DNA of 64,000 nucleotides from Arion vulgaris (lineage: Eukaryota; Mollusca; Gastropoda; Stylommatophora; Arionidae): assembly GCA_020796225.1 (NCBI GenBank), contig CM036756.1, forward strand, positions 68,383,152 through 68,447,151, written 5' to 3'. Below, one piece after another: positions 45,775 through 57,139 of the stretch. Position 1 is the first letter of the stretch, and each line of letters opens with the position of its first letter. Under the pieces are notes generated by a model that was given only the letters and a program-made list of their open reading frames with translations, was not told the DNA's origin and made no database searches. The translations under genes and the position numbers were made by a program.

Positions 45775-46283
45775 AGTGAAGATATGAACAAGCAGTGTCT
45801 ATCACTCAGCTTTGAAGATATGAACAATCAGTGTCTATCACTCAGCTTTGAAGATATGAACAATCAGTGTCTATCACTCAGCTTTGAAGATATGAACAAT
45901 CAGTGTCTATCACTCAGCTTTGAAGATATGAACAATCAGTGTCTATCACTCAGCTTTGAAGATATGAACAATCAGTGTCTATCACTCAGCTTTGAAGATA
46001 TGAACAATCAGTGTCTATCACTCAGCTTTGAAGATATGAACAATCAGTGTCTATCACTCAGCTTTGAAGATATGAACAATCAGTGTCTATCACTCAGCTT
46101 TGAAGATATGAACAATCAGTGTCTATCACTCAGCTTTGAAGATATGAACAATCAGTGTCTATCACTCAGCTTTGAAAATATGAACAATCAGTGTCTATCA
46201 CTCAGTTGAAATATGAACAATCAGTGTCTATCACTCAGCTTTGAAGATATGAACAATCAGTGTCTATCACTCAGCTTTCAGAT
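45775..46283. repeat. 36-bp minisatellite, about 14 copies
   Basis: GAAGATATGAACAATCAGTG plus TCTATCACTCAGCTTT. Almost every copy is identical, so expansion or homogenisation is recent. Thirty-six is a multiple of three, giving a 141-codon frame of MNNQCLSLSFED repeats that stops at a deletion near 46205. It is a repeat artefact rather than a gene. Confidence 0.97.
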
Positions 46284-46339
46284 TTGTTTCCTATAAAAGT
46301 ATTTTTCTACCAACACTTTGTTACCAGTGCCAAACTTGG

Positions 46340-46750
46340 TCTCTGACAGCAACACACAACAGAAAGCTCACCACGTGTAAAATGAAATGCTTGAGGAAGG
46401 CAGTGGGAGTCACCAGGAAAGATAGACTACGTAATGAGGACATCAGAAGCAGAGTGGGCATAACTTCATGCACCGAATACATCGAAAGACAACAAATGCA
46501 GTGGTTTGGATATTTAATGAGAATGAAATACAACCAACCACCAATAACAGCATGCAATAGAAAGAGATCGGGTACTAGAGCTAAGGGAAGACCAAGAAAA
46601 AGATAGACAATATCAAAACCACACTACATAAACAGGGATATAACACAACAAAGGCGACTCATCTGGCCCTAGAACGAAAATTAAAGCTCCCACCCCTACG
46701 CTTAACGGCAAGAGTAGACAGCCAACTACATCTTCCACCTGGGAATAGAC
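46340..46750 (+). mobile_element. LINE-B reverse-transcriptase C-terminus, plus strand
   Basis: The 74-codon frame reads KCLRKAVGVTRKDRLRNEDI, RSRVGITSCTEYIERQQMQW and FGYLMRM, with GTRAKGRPRKR at the end. After the stop, pieces such as ALERKLKLPP follow. It corresponds to the cysteine-rich part and C-terminus of LINE-B at 33365. Confidence 0.9.
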
Positions 46751-48057
46751 AATAGACAATAGATAGACAAACATTAATCGCTTGATCCTGCCGCTAGTTT
46801 TTATTTCTCTCGTTTATCTAAATTTATTATCTCCTTAACTAGTAAAGGTCAAGGTTAAACGAAACAATTACATGAACCGACATGATAATGTTTACACTAC
46901 AGTGTCCTTGGACAATTGTTGTTTAGATTTATGAATAAGGAAAACAAAAAGGGTGATGATTTCTGCATCAAAATATGTTTACTTTCAAGAAAAGTATTCA
47001 AGTTAATGACCAAGTCAAACGAAATACAAGGCGCTAAAAGTAATTGTGCACGTGCAGCGCTCGTGAGAGTAAAAATGCACGTGCGTGTATTGTTAAGATT
47101 TGTTTACCGATAATGACAAGAATATGAACCCAGATACTCTTGGTGACGTCATCTATACATTTAGAAAATGTTAATTCAAACCTGGTGCTATCCGAGAGAC
47201 CTGGAGCTCGCTATTCTTAGTGATCAAAGACCCAGTGAACGTGACGGCAACGGAACAACAGAGCCCAAAACAGCTGGCATCTGGCTGGTGTGTGCACGTA
47301 AAGTCGTTAGTTTAACTGCTCACAACTCGTATGCGATATCGATCAATATCATAGGTTTGTGTAAACGTCAGAGGTTTTGACGTAAAGAAAGTTGTGAAGT
47401 TGGAAATGGGGCACGGGACATCAACGCTGACAGGTTTATACGGGTAACGGAATGAGGGTTATTGTGAGAAGATGGTGTGAATTGTATAGTCAAGTACTTT
47501 CTGCTCAATATCAGTGTTGTTTGTGTTAAACATGATGTCCTTATACTATACGAATGTTTGGACGCCCAGCGGTGAGTGATAAAATATTTCACTCACAGAA
47601 TGGTGTACTATGAAGGACTATGGCATAACATAGAACAGTGTTGTTTCTGCATTTAGAATCACCCTCGTGATCAAAGGAAACCGGGTGGAACTCTATAAAT
47701 CTGTCGGGTCTTGTATGTCTTTTGAAAAATGGAAACGGCACTGGCATTGTGTTTTAATCTGACAGATGGTGGCCTAGCAGGTCTGAGATTGAAAATGAGT
47801 TCTGAATGTCTGGAAGACAAAGGAAGTAGCCAGCCGACAAAGCCTTTCACTGACGGTCTGACAATGCTTCAGCGGACCGGCTAAAGTAGCAGATATGGGG
47901 GATTGATAGCTTCTGAAAGTGTATACTTGTCACTGATCATTGGATGCATTATCTAACGGCCCCAGCCTCTCGGCATCACATCTGTATGTGTTTCGTGTCA
48001 CACAAAATAAATTTAAAATATGTAAATCCTTGACTCACATTTTTTTTAAGTCATACC
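46751..48057. other. Unassigned sequence, about 1.3 kb
   Basis: Three short frames (46916-47113 plus, 47168-47380 plus, 47368-47592 minus) have no recognisable domain. I see no splice-site support or repeat match. It is the least repeat-rich stretch of this size in the right half. Confidence 0.45.
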
Positions 48058-48206
48058 CAGTGGCGGCTCGTCTTTACGGGCCAGAAAAAAATTATGTGTA
48101 ACGTGTATTATTATTTCTTGGATTAAAATATAACCTAACCCAAAACCATGGTTTTCCTGAAAATGTGTCTAGCCCCACCAACAAAAACGATCACGAGCCG
48201 CCACTG
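48058..48206 (+). mobile_element. hAT-type MITE, 149 bp, copy 3
   Basis: CAGTGGCGGCTCGTC and ACGAGCCGCCACTG ends are intact. Flanks are GTCATACC (48050-48057) and GTCATCCC (48207-48214), seven of eight matching. The interior is shorter than in the other copies by about 15 bp. Confidence 0.9.
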
Positions 48207-48477
48207 GTCATCCCAACACAAAAAGAAAAAATATGTCTGAAACCTTAGTTTGACTTTTTTTCTGACTAATTCGAAATCTGATTACAATTGTCGTCGGTTC
48301 TTTTCTAGTAAAGAATAAATGTGACTAGTTTATTGCAACGTTAAATTTGTCAATAGTTACCATAGAAACATATATCATCGAGTCACGTTTGATTTCTGAT
48401 AACACTACAGTCATTGTATTATTTTCATTCTGGATATAGAAAAAATAGAAGTTTTCAAGTTTTTCAAGAAAAAATAG

Positions 48478-48850
48478 CGCCCAATTTCCAGTTTTTGAAT
48501 TGTTTAACTACCAGATGTCACAGTATGTGCCCGTTTGTCTGTTCCATTTGTCCATGTAGCACAGTTTGTCTGTTCCATTTGTCCATGTAGCACAGTTTGT
48601 CTGGTTCCATTTGTCCATGTAGCACAGTTTGTCTGTTTCAATTTGACAGTTTGTCAGTTTTTCCCGAGACAGTGTCGTCCAATTTCCATTTTTGAATTTC
48701 GTTTAACTAAGATATCACAGTATGCCGTTTGTCTGTTCCATTTGTCCATGTAGCACATTTGTCTCTTCCATTTGTCCATGTAGCACAGTTTGTCTGTTCC
48801 ATTGCCATGTAGCACAGTTTGTCTGTTCCATCTGGCCATGTAGCACAGTC
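48478..48850. repeat. 31-bp minisatellite in a duplicated block
   Basis: TGTCTGTTCCATTTGTCCAT plus GTAGCACAGTT repeats at 31-bp spacing. The non-repeat lead-in (CCAATTTCCAGTTTTTGAAT ... CACAGTATG) appears twice, at about 48480 and 48678, each followed by its own run. So a segment of about 195 bp including flank was duplicated as a unit. Confidence 0.92.
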
Positions 48851-49041
48851 TGCGCATTGACTTGTTTCAGTATTCATATTTTGTTAAACAGAAGGATAAT
48901 AGCATTATGTATAGAAGGTTTAAGCGATTCATGATTGTCAATGCCAGTAGCTGTATGATACTTTGGTTATAGATAGTTTTAACACGTCATTTAGATTCCA
49001 GAAGAAATCTATTTATCATATGATTTTTGTTTCTTCCGTTC
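48851..49041. other. Unassigned spacer
   Basis: Nothing recognised. Confidence 0.4.
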
Positions 49042-49170
49042 GTCAGCTATGAATTCAGGCGTAGCCAGGGTGCCTGGTATTGCACTTCTGATTGATTTTG
49101 CGTGAAGGCATGCTTTCCTTATTATCAGTGTCTCCCACCATACAGGCGTGCATTCTCCGACTTCATAAGT
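49042..49170. repeat. Dispersed repeat Z, copy 3
   Basis: GAATTCAGGCGTAGCCAGGG and GATTTTGCGTGAAGGCATGC align with the copies at 5175 and 29555. Confidence 0.65.
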
Positions 49171-49257
49171 TATATATCATATTCAGTGCCATCTTCGTAT
49201 ACAACGTGTTGATGGTATTGATATATTCAATTATGATATTTGATGTAGTGACACGCC

Positions 49258-49725
49258 ATGTTTTGTTATTGGTTATTCGTTATTTGTTATTTGTCCGAGT
49301 GGTTACCGGGGCCCAAATTTGGGTGTAAAGAATACAACCACTGTTACCTGCCACGCATGTCGTGAGAGGCGACTAAGGAGGTTTGGCTTAAATCGGATGC
49401 ATGTGTCCTAAACGTGTAGAAGTCTATGCGTTTAGGGGCCTACCAAACCAATGTGCAACGTATACACGTTCTTGGCAAAGATCAAACATATCACAAAGAG
49501 TGATTTAAATTGGTCGTAAAGAACGAACGCAAAGAAGAAGAAGAAGTTATTTGTTATGGTATTGATTATTCCTTCCTGATCTAACATCATATATGACCTG
49601 GGCAGGCAGACACATATGTACATAGTCTCCCCCAATAGAGGTTGAAGTGTATGCACGACCGATCTGGTAAACATTTATTTCTGCTTTTACAAAGTGTGAT
49701 TCCTAACTCCTTACATCGCTGGATA
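49258..49725 (+). mobile_element. SINE-J copy, split by SINE-L
   Basis: TTGTTATTGGTTATTCGTTA starts the J head. After the L insertion, J goes on with ACCTGGGCAGGCAGACACAT and CTCCTTACATCGCTGGATAG. The two halves and the duplicated 12 bp give the original J sequence when read through. Confidence 0.75.
49291..49545 (+). mobile_element. SINE-L inside SINE-J, 12-bp target duplication
   Basis: GTTATTTGTTAT is found at 49279-49290 and 49546-49557. The element opens TTGTCCGAGTGGTTACCGGG, contains CATGTCGTGAGAGGCGACTA, and ends in (AAG)n. Confidence 0.95.
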
Positions 49726-49764
49726 GATTAAATATTAATTTCAGTATTTTCCTCAAACAAACAA

Positions 49765-50015
49765 TGGCGATGGGTCGGGCATACCCTACGGAAGACACAG
49801 TCGAGTGTTACTAGACAAGCACTTGAGTGGAACCCGCAAGGAAAACGAAAAAGAGGACGTCCTAACAAGACCGGGAGACAAAGTCTTCTTAAGGAATTGT
49901 AGTGTGCTTAAATGTCCTGGGAGACCATTGAGAACAGCAAGAGACCGAGAAGAGTAACGAACAACTGTTGAGGCCCTATGCTCCACGAGGAGCGGAGAGG
50001 AATAAGTCAAATCAT
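49765..50015 (+). mobile_element. LINE-H 3' tail
   Basis: Translated plus strand: RKTQSSVTRQALEWNPQGKR followed by KRGRPNKTGRQSLLKEL, then, frame-shifted, a MSWETIENSKRPRR-type block before the end. The ALEWNPQGKRKRGRPN block is the typical late part of an RTE-like polyprotein. Confidence 0.87.
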
Positions 50016-50871
50016 CAAACAGGCTGTCGTCGAAATAGGGACGGACATACCTCCATTTTTAATCTTCAACTACTGGATGATCGATGCTGTTAATGCAATC
50101 ATGTCTGCTCTCACAAAACCGCCAGCAACTGCATGTCCAAGACAGTAAATTCACTGTCTCTGAGGTTTGAACCTCACTAAACAACCTTCTCTCATACCAC
50201 ACCTTGTCATTGTGAACCTTCCTACACATCGACTAAGAGTTGGAAACAGCAACGGCTCCAGCATACGGTGTCCCATAGAGTCAATGGAGTGCAGCAGTAA
50301 CGACCTCAAACTATAACCTTTTCTTTCCTATTTTTCTATAATATTTAAATAGTTAGACTTTTTATCAAGATCAGAGTTTTAAAAAACGTTTTACAAAACA
50401 TAACCAAAACAAAACATGAACGAAATAACGGTGCACGAAAGAACTCAAGTATGTTTAATTCAACGAGTCTATTTTATGTAAATGTATATTAAAAAACGTA
50501 AATTGGATTATTCACCACATCATTTTACACGCTATTCTCGTTATTCACCACATCATACCTTTTACACACTCTTTTTATTATTATTTTGTTATGACCCTCC
50601 TCATATAAATATATATATATATATATATATGCTTATCTTTCCGAACAGAGGAGTTTCAGGGTTGTGAATAAATGTCGCTGACCAGATCGAGAGAAATGGG
50701 TGTCTTCTTCTTCTTCTTCTTCTTCCAACGTTTTCAGACATCGATTTGTATACTTTTAAAGTAGTTAGTGGTCAACCGGAGTCCACGTACATCTCCGTAT
50801 AGCTTGTCTTGGACTGACATCGATTTGTAACGCCATACCAAATATACAAAAGGATTGATTAATCAACATCG
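50016..50871. other. Unassigned sequence with microsatellites
   Basis: (AT)n at about 50606-50630 and (CTT)n at about 50702-50725. No gene seen. Confidence 0.55.
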
Positions 50872-51125
50872 AACTGGCGTGTTGGGTCGGTGGATTTGTT
50901 GAGGCGGAGATCGAAGCACATATGGACATGTCCGGAGTGCTATGATCAGTGGCTGCTCGTCATTAAGGCCAGTAGGGGCCGAACCCCACCAAAAATAAGG
51001 TGTAACGTGTATTTATTATTTTATACATTAAAATATATCCTAACCAAAACCATGATTTTTCGGAAAATATCTATCTAACACCAACAAAAATGATCACGAG
51101 CCGCCACTGGCTATGATGATAGTCC
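50872..51125 (-). mobile_element. SINE-J-like copy, split by hAT MITE
   Basis: GGAGATCGAAGCACATATGG and ACATGTCCGGAGTGC match 35025-35075, and the SINE-J block in reverse. It is interrupted exactly at the 8-bp GCTATGAT duplicated around the MITE. Confidence 0.62.
50947..51109 (+). mobile_element. hAT-type MITE, 163 bp, copy 4
   Basis: Exact 8-bp duplication GCTATGAT (50939-50946, 51110-51117). Ends CAGTGGCTGCTCGTC and ACGAGCCGCCACTG. The interior matches copy 1 closely (GTAACGTGTATTTATTATTT). Confidence 0.94.
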
Positions 51126-51139
51126 TCATATAACTGATA

Positions 51140-51316
51140 GGCTTACATATTTGTTTATATATATATATAACTCCTGTTTGTTCGTTTGCTTGATAAAGGC
51201 CGTGTTGGTCGAAACGTTGCTGTTTATCGTCACTGTTTCTGTATTTTGTAAAACTATAGTACTTTGTTTGTACGTGTTTCGCTATTTACCAAGTTTTACT
51301 GCAGTCTTCCCCTATT

Positions 51317-51325
<9 letters not shown>
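51140..51325 (+). mobile_element. Element S, plus strand, with hammerhead-like stem
   Basis: GATAAAGGCCGTGTTGGTCG followed by AAACGTTGC, then GTATTTTGTAAAACTATAGT and GTTTTACTGCAGTCTTCCCC, ending at (AT)n. The reverse of the last 30 bases matches the 40-bp satellite monomer at 25 of 29 positions by eye. Confidence 0.8.
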
Positions 51326-51385
<60 letters not shown>

Positions 51386-51390
51386 CTACA
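51320..51390. repeat. (AT)n microsatellite
   Basis: About 60 bp of near-perfect AT, starting at the end of element S. Confidence 0.97.
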
Positions 51391-52343
51391 TCTGTTGCTG
51401 TCATGCTCAAATCATCTTCCACATCATCTATGCAAGACTGTGAATTAGTCTTCTATCTCTACACAAACTAAACATGATTATTAAAGCTGGAAAACATTAC
51501 AGATTCGTCAGCACTTGTAAACAACGTCCTGAGAAATATCAGTGAATTCGTAATCATGTTTTTTGTCGTTCTATTCGCTGTTTGGAAATAACTTATTTAA
51601 AAAAAAATAAATTCAATTTACATGAGAGTTTTCTTTCGTGCAAAAATACAGCTTTTAAACAGAACCTTGACAGAATTTCTCAAAAACAAATTGCAAATAC
51701 TTTGATATTCTCTAGCGTAGTTAGATGCCAAGAGCACATTTTAATAAGTATTCTGCACAAAGAGACAAGAGATAGCTATTAATGAACGTATTACTTATGT
51801 AATACACATGCATAATAGTTGAAGTAATATTATTCATATAGAATGAGATTAACAATTATTTGGGAAAGGTGGGGGTGGCTGAGCGATCGATTGCAAAAGT
51901 TGCACAGATGGTCATAGGACGACCTAAAATAATACACACTATATTTGAAACTCACATTTCATCATAGCAAATAGCAACACAGTTTCTTGTGTAGTAGGAT
52001 AATATTAGGATTCAAAATAATGTCACTAAACTAGCGGGGATAGCCGGTTAGATCATTAGAAAAAATTCAAAGTTCATACTGAACTCTGACAGATATGATA
52101 TGTCTACTAATCGCTGCCGACACAAACTGATGGAATATGTAATGAACTTAAGAATCATTGTGCTGGCCAGGTTGAAACACGTCGTGGGCTGACGTAACCC
52201 GCATGCCGTTGGTAGTCTACTTCTAACATACAAGGACAGAAGTATATTTGTTTCAGAGAAAGCATAGAACTTTTTCCTTTGGATGTTACACTTTCTTGTC
52301 TTGTCTAATTCCTTTTTTGGTTGAAATTTGGTTGAAATTGTAA
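51391..52343. other. Unassigned AT-rich sequence
   Basis: Short frames on both strands lack motifs. No repeat match found. Confidence 0.5.
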
Positions 52344-52838
52344 GTTTTTGTTGTTGGGACCAGCATTTTGGGAGATGTTATTTATTCACTTTGTTGGTTT
52401 TTCTAATCCCTCATGCCGTGAAATAACATGGGAAGCTCACATTTTTGTTGTTGGGACCAGCATTTTGGAGATTTATTTATTCACTTTGTTGGTTTTCTAA
52501 TCCTTTATGCCGTGAAATAACATGGGAAGCTCACGTTTTTGTTGTTGGGACCAGCATTTTGGGAGATGTTATTTATTCACTTTGTTGGTTTTTCTAATCC
52601 TTTATGCCGTGAAATAACATGGGAAGCTCACGTTTTTGTTGTTGGGACCAGCATTTTGGGAGATGTTATTTATTCACTTTGTTGGTTTTTCTAATCCTTT
52701 ATGCCGTGAAATAACATGGGAAGCTCACGTTTTTGTTATTGGGACCAGCATTTTGGGAAATGTTTTTTATTCACTTTGTTGGTTTTTCTAATCCCTCATG
52801 CCGTGAAATAACATGGGAAGCTCACATTTTTGTTGTTG
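52344..52838. repeat. 97-98-bp minisatellite, 5 copies
   Basis: TTTTTGTTGTTGGGACCAGC begins and AAATAACATGGGAAGCTCAC ends each unit. Copy two has small deletions; the others are nearly identical. Confidence 0.96.
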
Positions 52839-52902
52839 AAATTATCATGTTGTGAAGGTTGTCGTGAACACATGTGGCGTAGTATCTCTATGATATTGTC
52901 CA

Positions 52903-53075
52903 CAGGGCCGTATCATGATTTGATGCAGAGAGGCCGCCGTCGCATCAGGCGGCACCGTAAGGTGGCGGCATAAGCAGTGAAATCAAAATTACAATTGAAG
53001 GTTATTTTAAATAAAAAACATTTAAGGGGCGGCATTTCGAAGACTTTCATCATACTGAGAAAATATACCTCACGG
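52903..53075 (+). repeat. Dispersed repeat W, plus strand
   Basis: CAGGGCCGTATCATGATTTG, GAGGCCGCCGTCGCATCAGG, AAAATTACAATTGAAGGTTA and GAAGACTTTCATCATACTGA. Reverse complement of 16951-17125. GC-rich one end, AT-rich the other. Confidence 0.75.
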
Positions 53076-53307
53076 CGCTTATTGTCCTTATGTCTGTATC
53101 TTAACTATGCTTGTGCTCTCATACTAAAACTTCTCCTGTTGTAAACACAAAGTGGTGTTGGCTTTGTTTCATTCTCATAAGATGGTCGAACTATTTGATT
53201 TCTTGTTTCTCCCATATTTTGTACAAATGTAATTCTTACAATTTTTGATACATGTACTTCTCATTCTATCTTTCTGGTTACCTCAACGACTTTTCTCAAC
53301 ATTTCAT

Positions 53308-53538
53308 CTTACACACCGTGATCTTGTTCTCTTGTGCTTTTGAAGTATACACACCGTGATCTTGTTCTATATGTGCTTTTTGAAGTATACACACAGTGAT
53401 CTTGTTCTCTTGTGCTTTTGAAGTATACACACAGTGATCTTGTTCTATTGTGCTTTTGAAGTATACACACGTGATTTGTCTATTGTGCTTTGAAGTATAA
53501 CACTGTGATCTTGTTCTTTGTGCTTTTGAAATGTACAC
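53308..53538. repeat. 38-bp minisatellite, 6 copies
   Basis: ACACACCGTGATCTTGTTCT followed by CTTGTGCTTTTGAAGTAT at 38-bp spacing. Copies four to six carry deletions. Confidence 0.94.
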
Positions 53539-54007
53539 ACTATGATCTAGTCCTCTCGTGTCTTAGATAAAAGTCAAAATTTGACATGGACAACAGAAGG
53601 TTAGTGTAAAAATGATTTTTATCATCTGTATTTCGATTTGCGTGTAAATATTCGAGTACTTCATTAAACAGTGCAACTGGTTTTACTTCTGACAGCTTAT
53701 TTGCATTTCACAATCTAGTTTGCCATCTTTGATGTTAAAATAACTTGTACAAATTTGGTAAATTTTCAGAAAAATGCTGAATTTTCACAATGAATTGATA
53801 AGTTATTCCTGATATCAGAATGTTGTGATCGGTAATAACTTTCAAAGGTTGATGTCGTGCTGGGAAACTGGTCTGAAGACGAAAGATTGACTTCATAGCA
53901 CGATGTTTTATCCGAGATGGCTCGGTTCTCCTCTACAAAATGGCACGCCACTTGTAGAGAGTATTGAACACAGAATAAATTATGTATCTCTAGTATAAAT
54001 CTAAGGA
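53539..54007. other. Unassigned sequence
   Basis: A 61-codon minus-strand frame (53766-53951) shows no recognisable motif. Confidence 0.45.
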
Positions 54008-54128
54008 ATCTTTCGAAAAAAAACTGTACTTGTGAACAGAACGAAGCGGTCCGGACTCAAACTTACAATCTTTGGAACGATATGCAACGTCTTAACCACT
54101 TAGCCACAGCGGCCACCAGTTGATGTCG
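54008..54128 (-). mobile_element. SINE-P head, minus strand, strong A box
   Basis: In the minus direction GCTGTGGCTAAGTGGTTAAG (A box TGGCTAAGTGG) and GTAAGTTTGAGTCCGGAC (B-box position) precede CGTTCTGTTCACAAGTACAG. The last matches CCGTTCTGTTCACGGGTGC of SINE-P at 6168. Resembles a Leu/Ser-type tRNA 5' half. Confidence 0.77.
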
Positions 54129-54164
54129 TGTTGGAAGCTGAATTGTTATCTTTTTCTTCTTCTT

Positions 54165-56597
54165 TGCGATGGCTATTTTGATGATTATACCGTCAGACCT
54201 GTTCTTATGATGAAGTCAACTGTTATCTGAAACTCATCTCTGGTGTCATGTAGTTTTGATGATTATACCGTCAGACCCGTTCTTATGATGAAGTCAACTG
54301 TTATCTGGAACTCATCTCTGGTGTCATGTAGTTTTGATGATTATACCGTCAGACCCGTTCTTATGATGAAGTCAACTGTTATCTGGAACTCATCTCTGGT
54401 GTCATGTAGTTTTGATGATTATACCGTCAGACCCGTTCTTATGATGAAGTCAACTGTTATCTGGAACTCATCTCTGGTGTCATGTGGTTTTGATGATTAT
54501 ACCGTCAGACCGTTCTATGATGAAGTCAACTGTTATCTGGAACTCATCTCTGGTGTCATGTAGTTTTGATGATTATACCGTCAGACCCGTTCTTATGATG
54601 AAGTCAACTGTTATCTGGAACTCATCTCTGGTGTCATGTAGTTTTGATGATTATACCGTCAGACCCGTTCTTATGATGAAGTCAACTGTTATCTGGAACT
54701 CATCTCTGGTGTCATGTAGTTTTGATGATTATACCGTCAGACCCGTTCTTATGATGAAGTCAACTGTTATCTGGAACTCATCTCTGGTGTCATGTAGTTT
54801 TGATGATTATACCGTCAGACCCGTTCTTATGATGAAGTCAACTGTTATCTGGAACTCATCTCTGGTGTCATGTAGTTTTGATGATTATACCGTCAGACCC
54901 GTTCTTATGATGAAGTCAACTGTTATCTGGAACTCATCTCTGGTGTCATGTAGTTTTGATGATTATACCGTCAGACCCGTTCTTATGATGAAGTCAACTG
55001 TTATCTGGAACTCATCTCTGGTGTCATGTAGTTTTGATGATTATACCGTCAGACCCGTTCTTATGATGAAGTCAACTGTTATCTGGAACTCATCTCTGGT
55101 GTCATGTAGTTTTGATGATTATACCGTCAGACCCGTTCTTATGATGAAGTCAACTGTTATCTGAAACTCATCTCTGGTGTCATGTAGTTTTGATGATTAT
55201 ACCGTCAGACCCGTTCTTATGATGAAGTCAACTGTTATCTGGAACTCATCTCTGGTGTCATGTAGTTTTGATGATTATACCGTCAGACCCGTTCTTATGA
55301 TGAAGTCAACTGTTATCTGGAACTCATCTCTGGTGTCATGTAGTTTTGATGATTATACCGTCAGACCCGTTCTTATGATGAAGTCAACTGTTATCTGGAA
55401 CTCATCTCTGGTGTCATGTAGTTTTGATGATTATACCGTCAGACCCGTTCTTATGATGAAGTCAACTGTTATCTGGAACTCATCTCTGGTGTCATGTAGT
55501 TTTGATGATTATACCGTCAGACCCGTTCTTATGATGAAGTCAACTGTTATCTGGAACTCATCTCTGGTGTCATGTAGTTTTGATGATTATACCGTCAGAC
55601 CCGTTCTTATGATGAAGTCAACTGTTATCTGAAACTCATCTCTGGTGTCATGTGGTTTTGATGATTATACCGTCAGACCCGTTCTTATGATGAAGTCAAC
55701 TGTTATCTGGAACTCATCTCTGGTGTCATGTGGTTTTGATGATTATACCGTCAGACCCGTTCTTATGATGAAGTCAACTGTTATCTGGAACTCATCTCTG
55801 GTGTCATGTGGTTTTGATGATTATACCGTCAGACCCGTTCTTATGATGAAGTCAACTGTTATCTGGAACTCATCTCTGGTGTCATGTAGTTTTGATGATT
55901 ATACCGTCAGACCCGTTCTTATGATGAAGTCAACTGTTATCTGGAACTCATCTCTGGTGTCATGTAGTTTTGATGATTATACCGTCAGACCCGTTCTTAT
56001 GATGAAGTCAACTGTTATCTGGAACTCATCTCTGGTGTCATGTAGTTTTGATGATTATACCGTCAGACCCGTTCTTATGATGAAGTCAACTGTTATCTGG
56101 AACTCATCTCTGGTGTCATGTAGTTTTGATGATTATACCGTCAGACCCGTTCTTATGATGAAGTCAACTGTTATCTGGAACTCATCTCTGGTGTCATGTA
56201 GTTTTGATGATTATACCGTCAGACCCGTTCTTATGATGAAGTCAACTGTTATCTGGAACTCATCTCTGGTGTCATGTAGTTTTGATGATTATACCGTCAG
56301 ACCCGTTCTTATGATGAAGTCAACTGTTATCTGGAACTCATCTCTGGTGTCATGTGGTTTTGATGATTATACCGTCAGACCCGTTCTTATGATGAAGTCA
56401 ACTGTTATCTGGAACTCATCTCTGGTGTCATGTAGTTTTGATGATTATACCGTTAGACCCATTCTTATGATGAAGTCAACTGTTATCTGGAACTCATCTC
56501 TGGTGTCATGTGGTTTTGATGATTATACCGTCAGACCCGTTCTTATGATGAAGTCAACTGTTATCTGGAACTCATCTCTGGTGTCATGTAGTTTTTA
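54165..56597. repeat. 78-bp minisatellite, about 31 copies
   Basis: The unit begins GTTTTGATGATTATACCGTC and ends CATCTCTGGTGTCATGTA. Copies are almost identical apart from GTAGTTTT/GTGGTTTT, ATCTGAAAC/ATCTGGAAC and one shortened copy near 54510. Seventy-eight is a multiple of three, so it gives open frames of 106, 226, 151 and 317 codons that end only where TGG becomes TGA. These frames are not called as genes. Confidence 0.98.
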
Positions 56598-56799
56598 ATG
56601 TAGTGTTATGTTGTACGACCAGCATTCTTTTCTAGGGATGACATACAAGGGACAGTCTGACAGGACATGTTCTGTGGTTCTGGAGTAAGTGATTCTAGGC
56701 CAGAAGACATCAAATGAACCATATCATCTCGCATCTCTCGCTTTTAAATTGTTATCTGATTTATGACGTTAACAAGAAACCATAGTAAATGAATCTTGT
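56598..56799. other. Unassigned spacer
   Basis: Nothing recognised. Confidence 0.4.
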
Positions 56800-56905
56800 A
56801 AGTGTTGGCTGCAGATGCTAGACATCTGGCCTACAAAGAGAGAAATTCGAAGAGCTGATGGGGCTGCAAAGTTCTGCTCAAGACAAGCTATTTGATGATG
56901 ATGAA
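56800..56905 (+). mobile_element. LINE-E 3' tail
   Basis: GCTGCAGATGCTAGACATCT, AAGAGAGAAATTCGAAGAGC and AAGTTCTGCTCAAGACAAGC followed by GATGATGATGAAG. Matches the end of 15820-16035. Confidence 0.75.
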
Positions 56906-57139
56906 GTGTTGTGACAATGGAGATTGATGGGACTCATGATGAGTATATCTGTTGAAGTTTGAACTAGTCTGCAGTAGATCTGTAAATTATTTTATCTGTG
57001 ACTTCTATGGGCACAAATAATGTTGACTGGTTTATTGAACTGTACATGCTGGCACTGTTTCAAAGCTGCCCAATAATCTAGGAAAATGTACATACGATTG
57101 AAGAATGAACATGTTCAGAATGTTTAATCAACCAGGAGA
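56906..57139. other. Unassigned spacer
   Basis: Nothing recognised. Confidence 0.4.

Noticed and set aside
45784..46209. 141-codon MNNQCLSLSFED repeat protein
   Set aside because: It is a 36-bp minisatellite with a multiple-of-three unit. The frame is lost at the first deletion.
54008..54128. Functional tRNA gene on the minus strand
   Set aside because: The A box is perfect, but the B box is weak, no acceptor stem pairing is seen, and the 3' side continues as SINE-P.
54243..56598. Plus-strand frames of 106-317 codons as a repeat protein gene
   Set aside because: They are made only of the 78-bp unit, start at arbitrary ATGs within units and end where a unit has TGA. There is no signal peptide, domain or exon signal.
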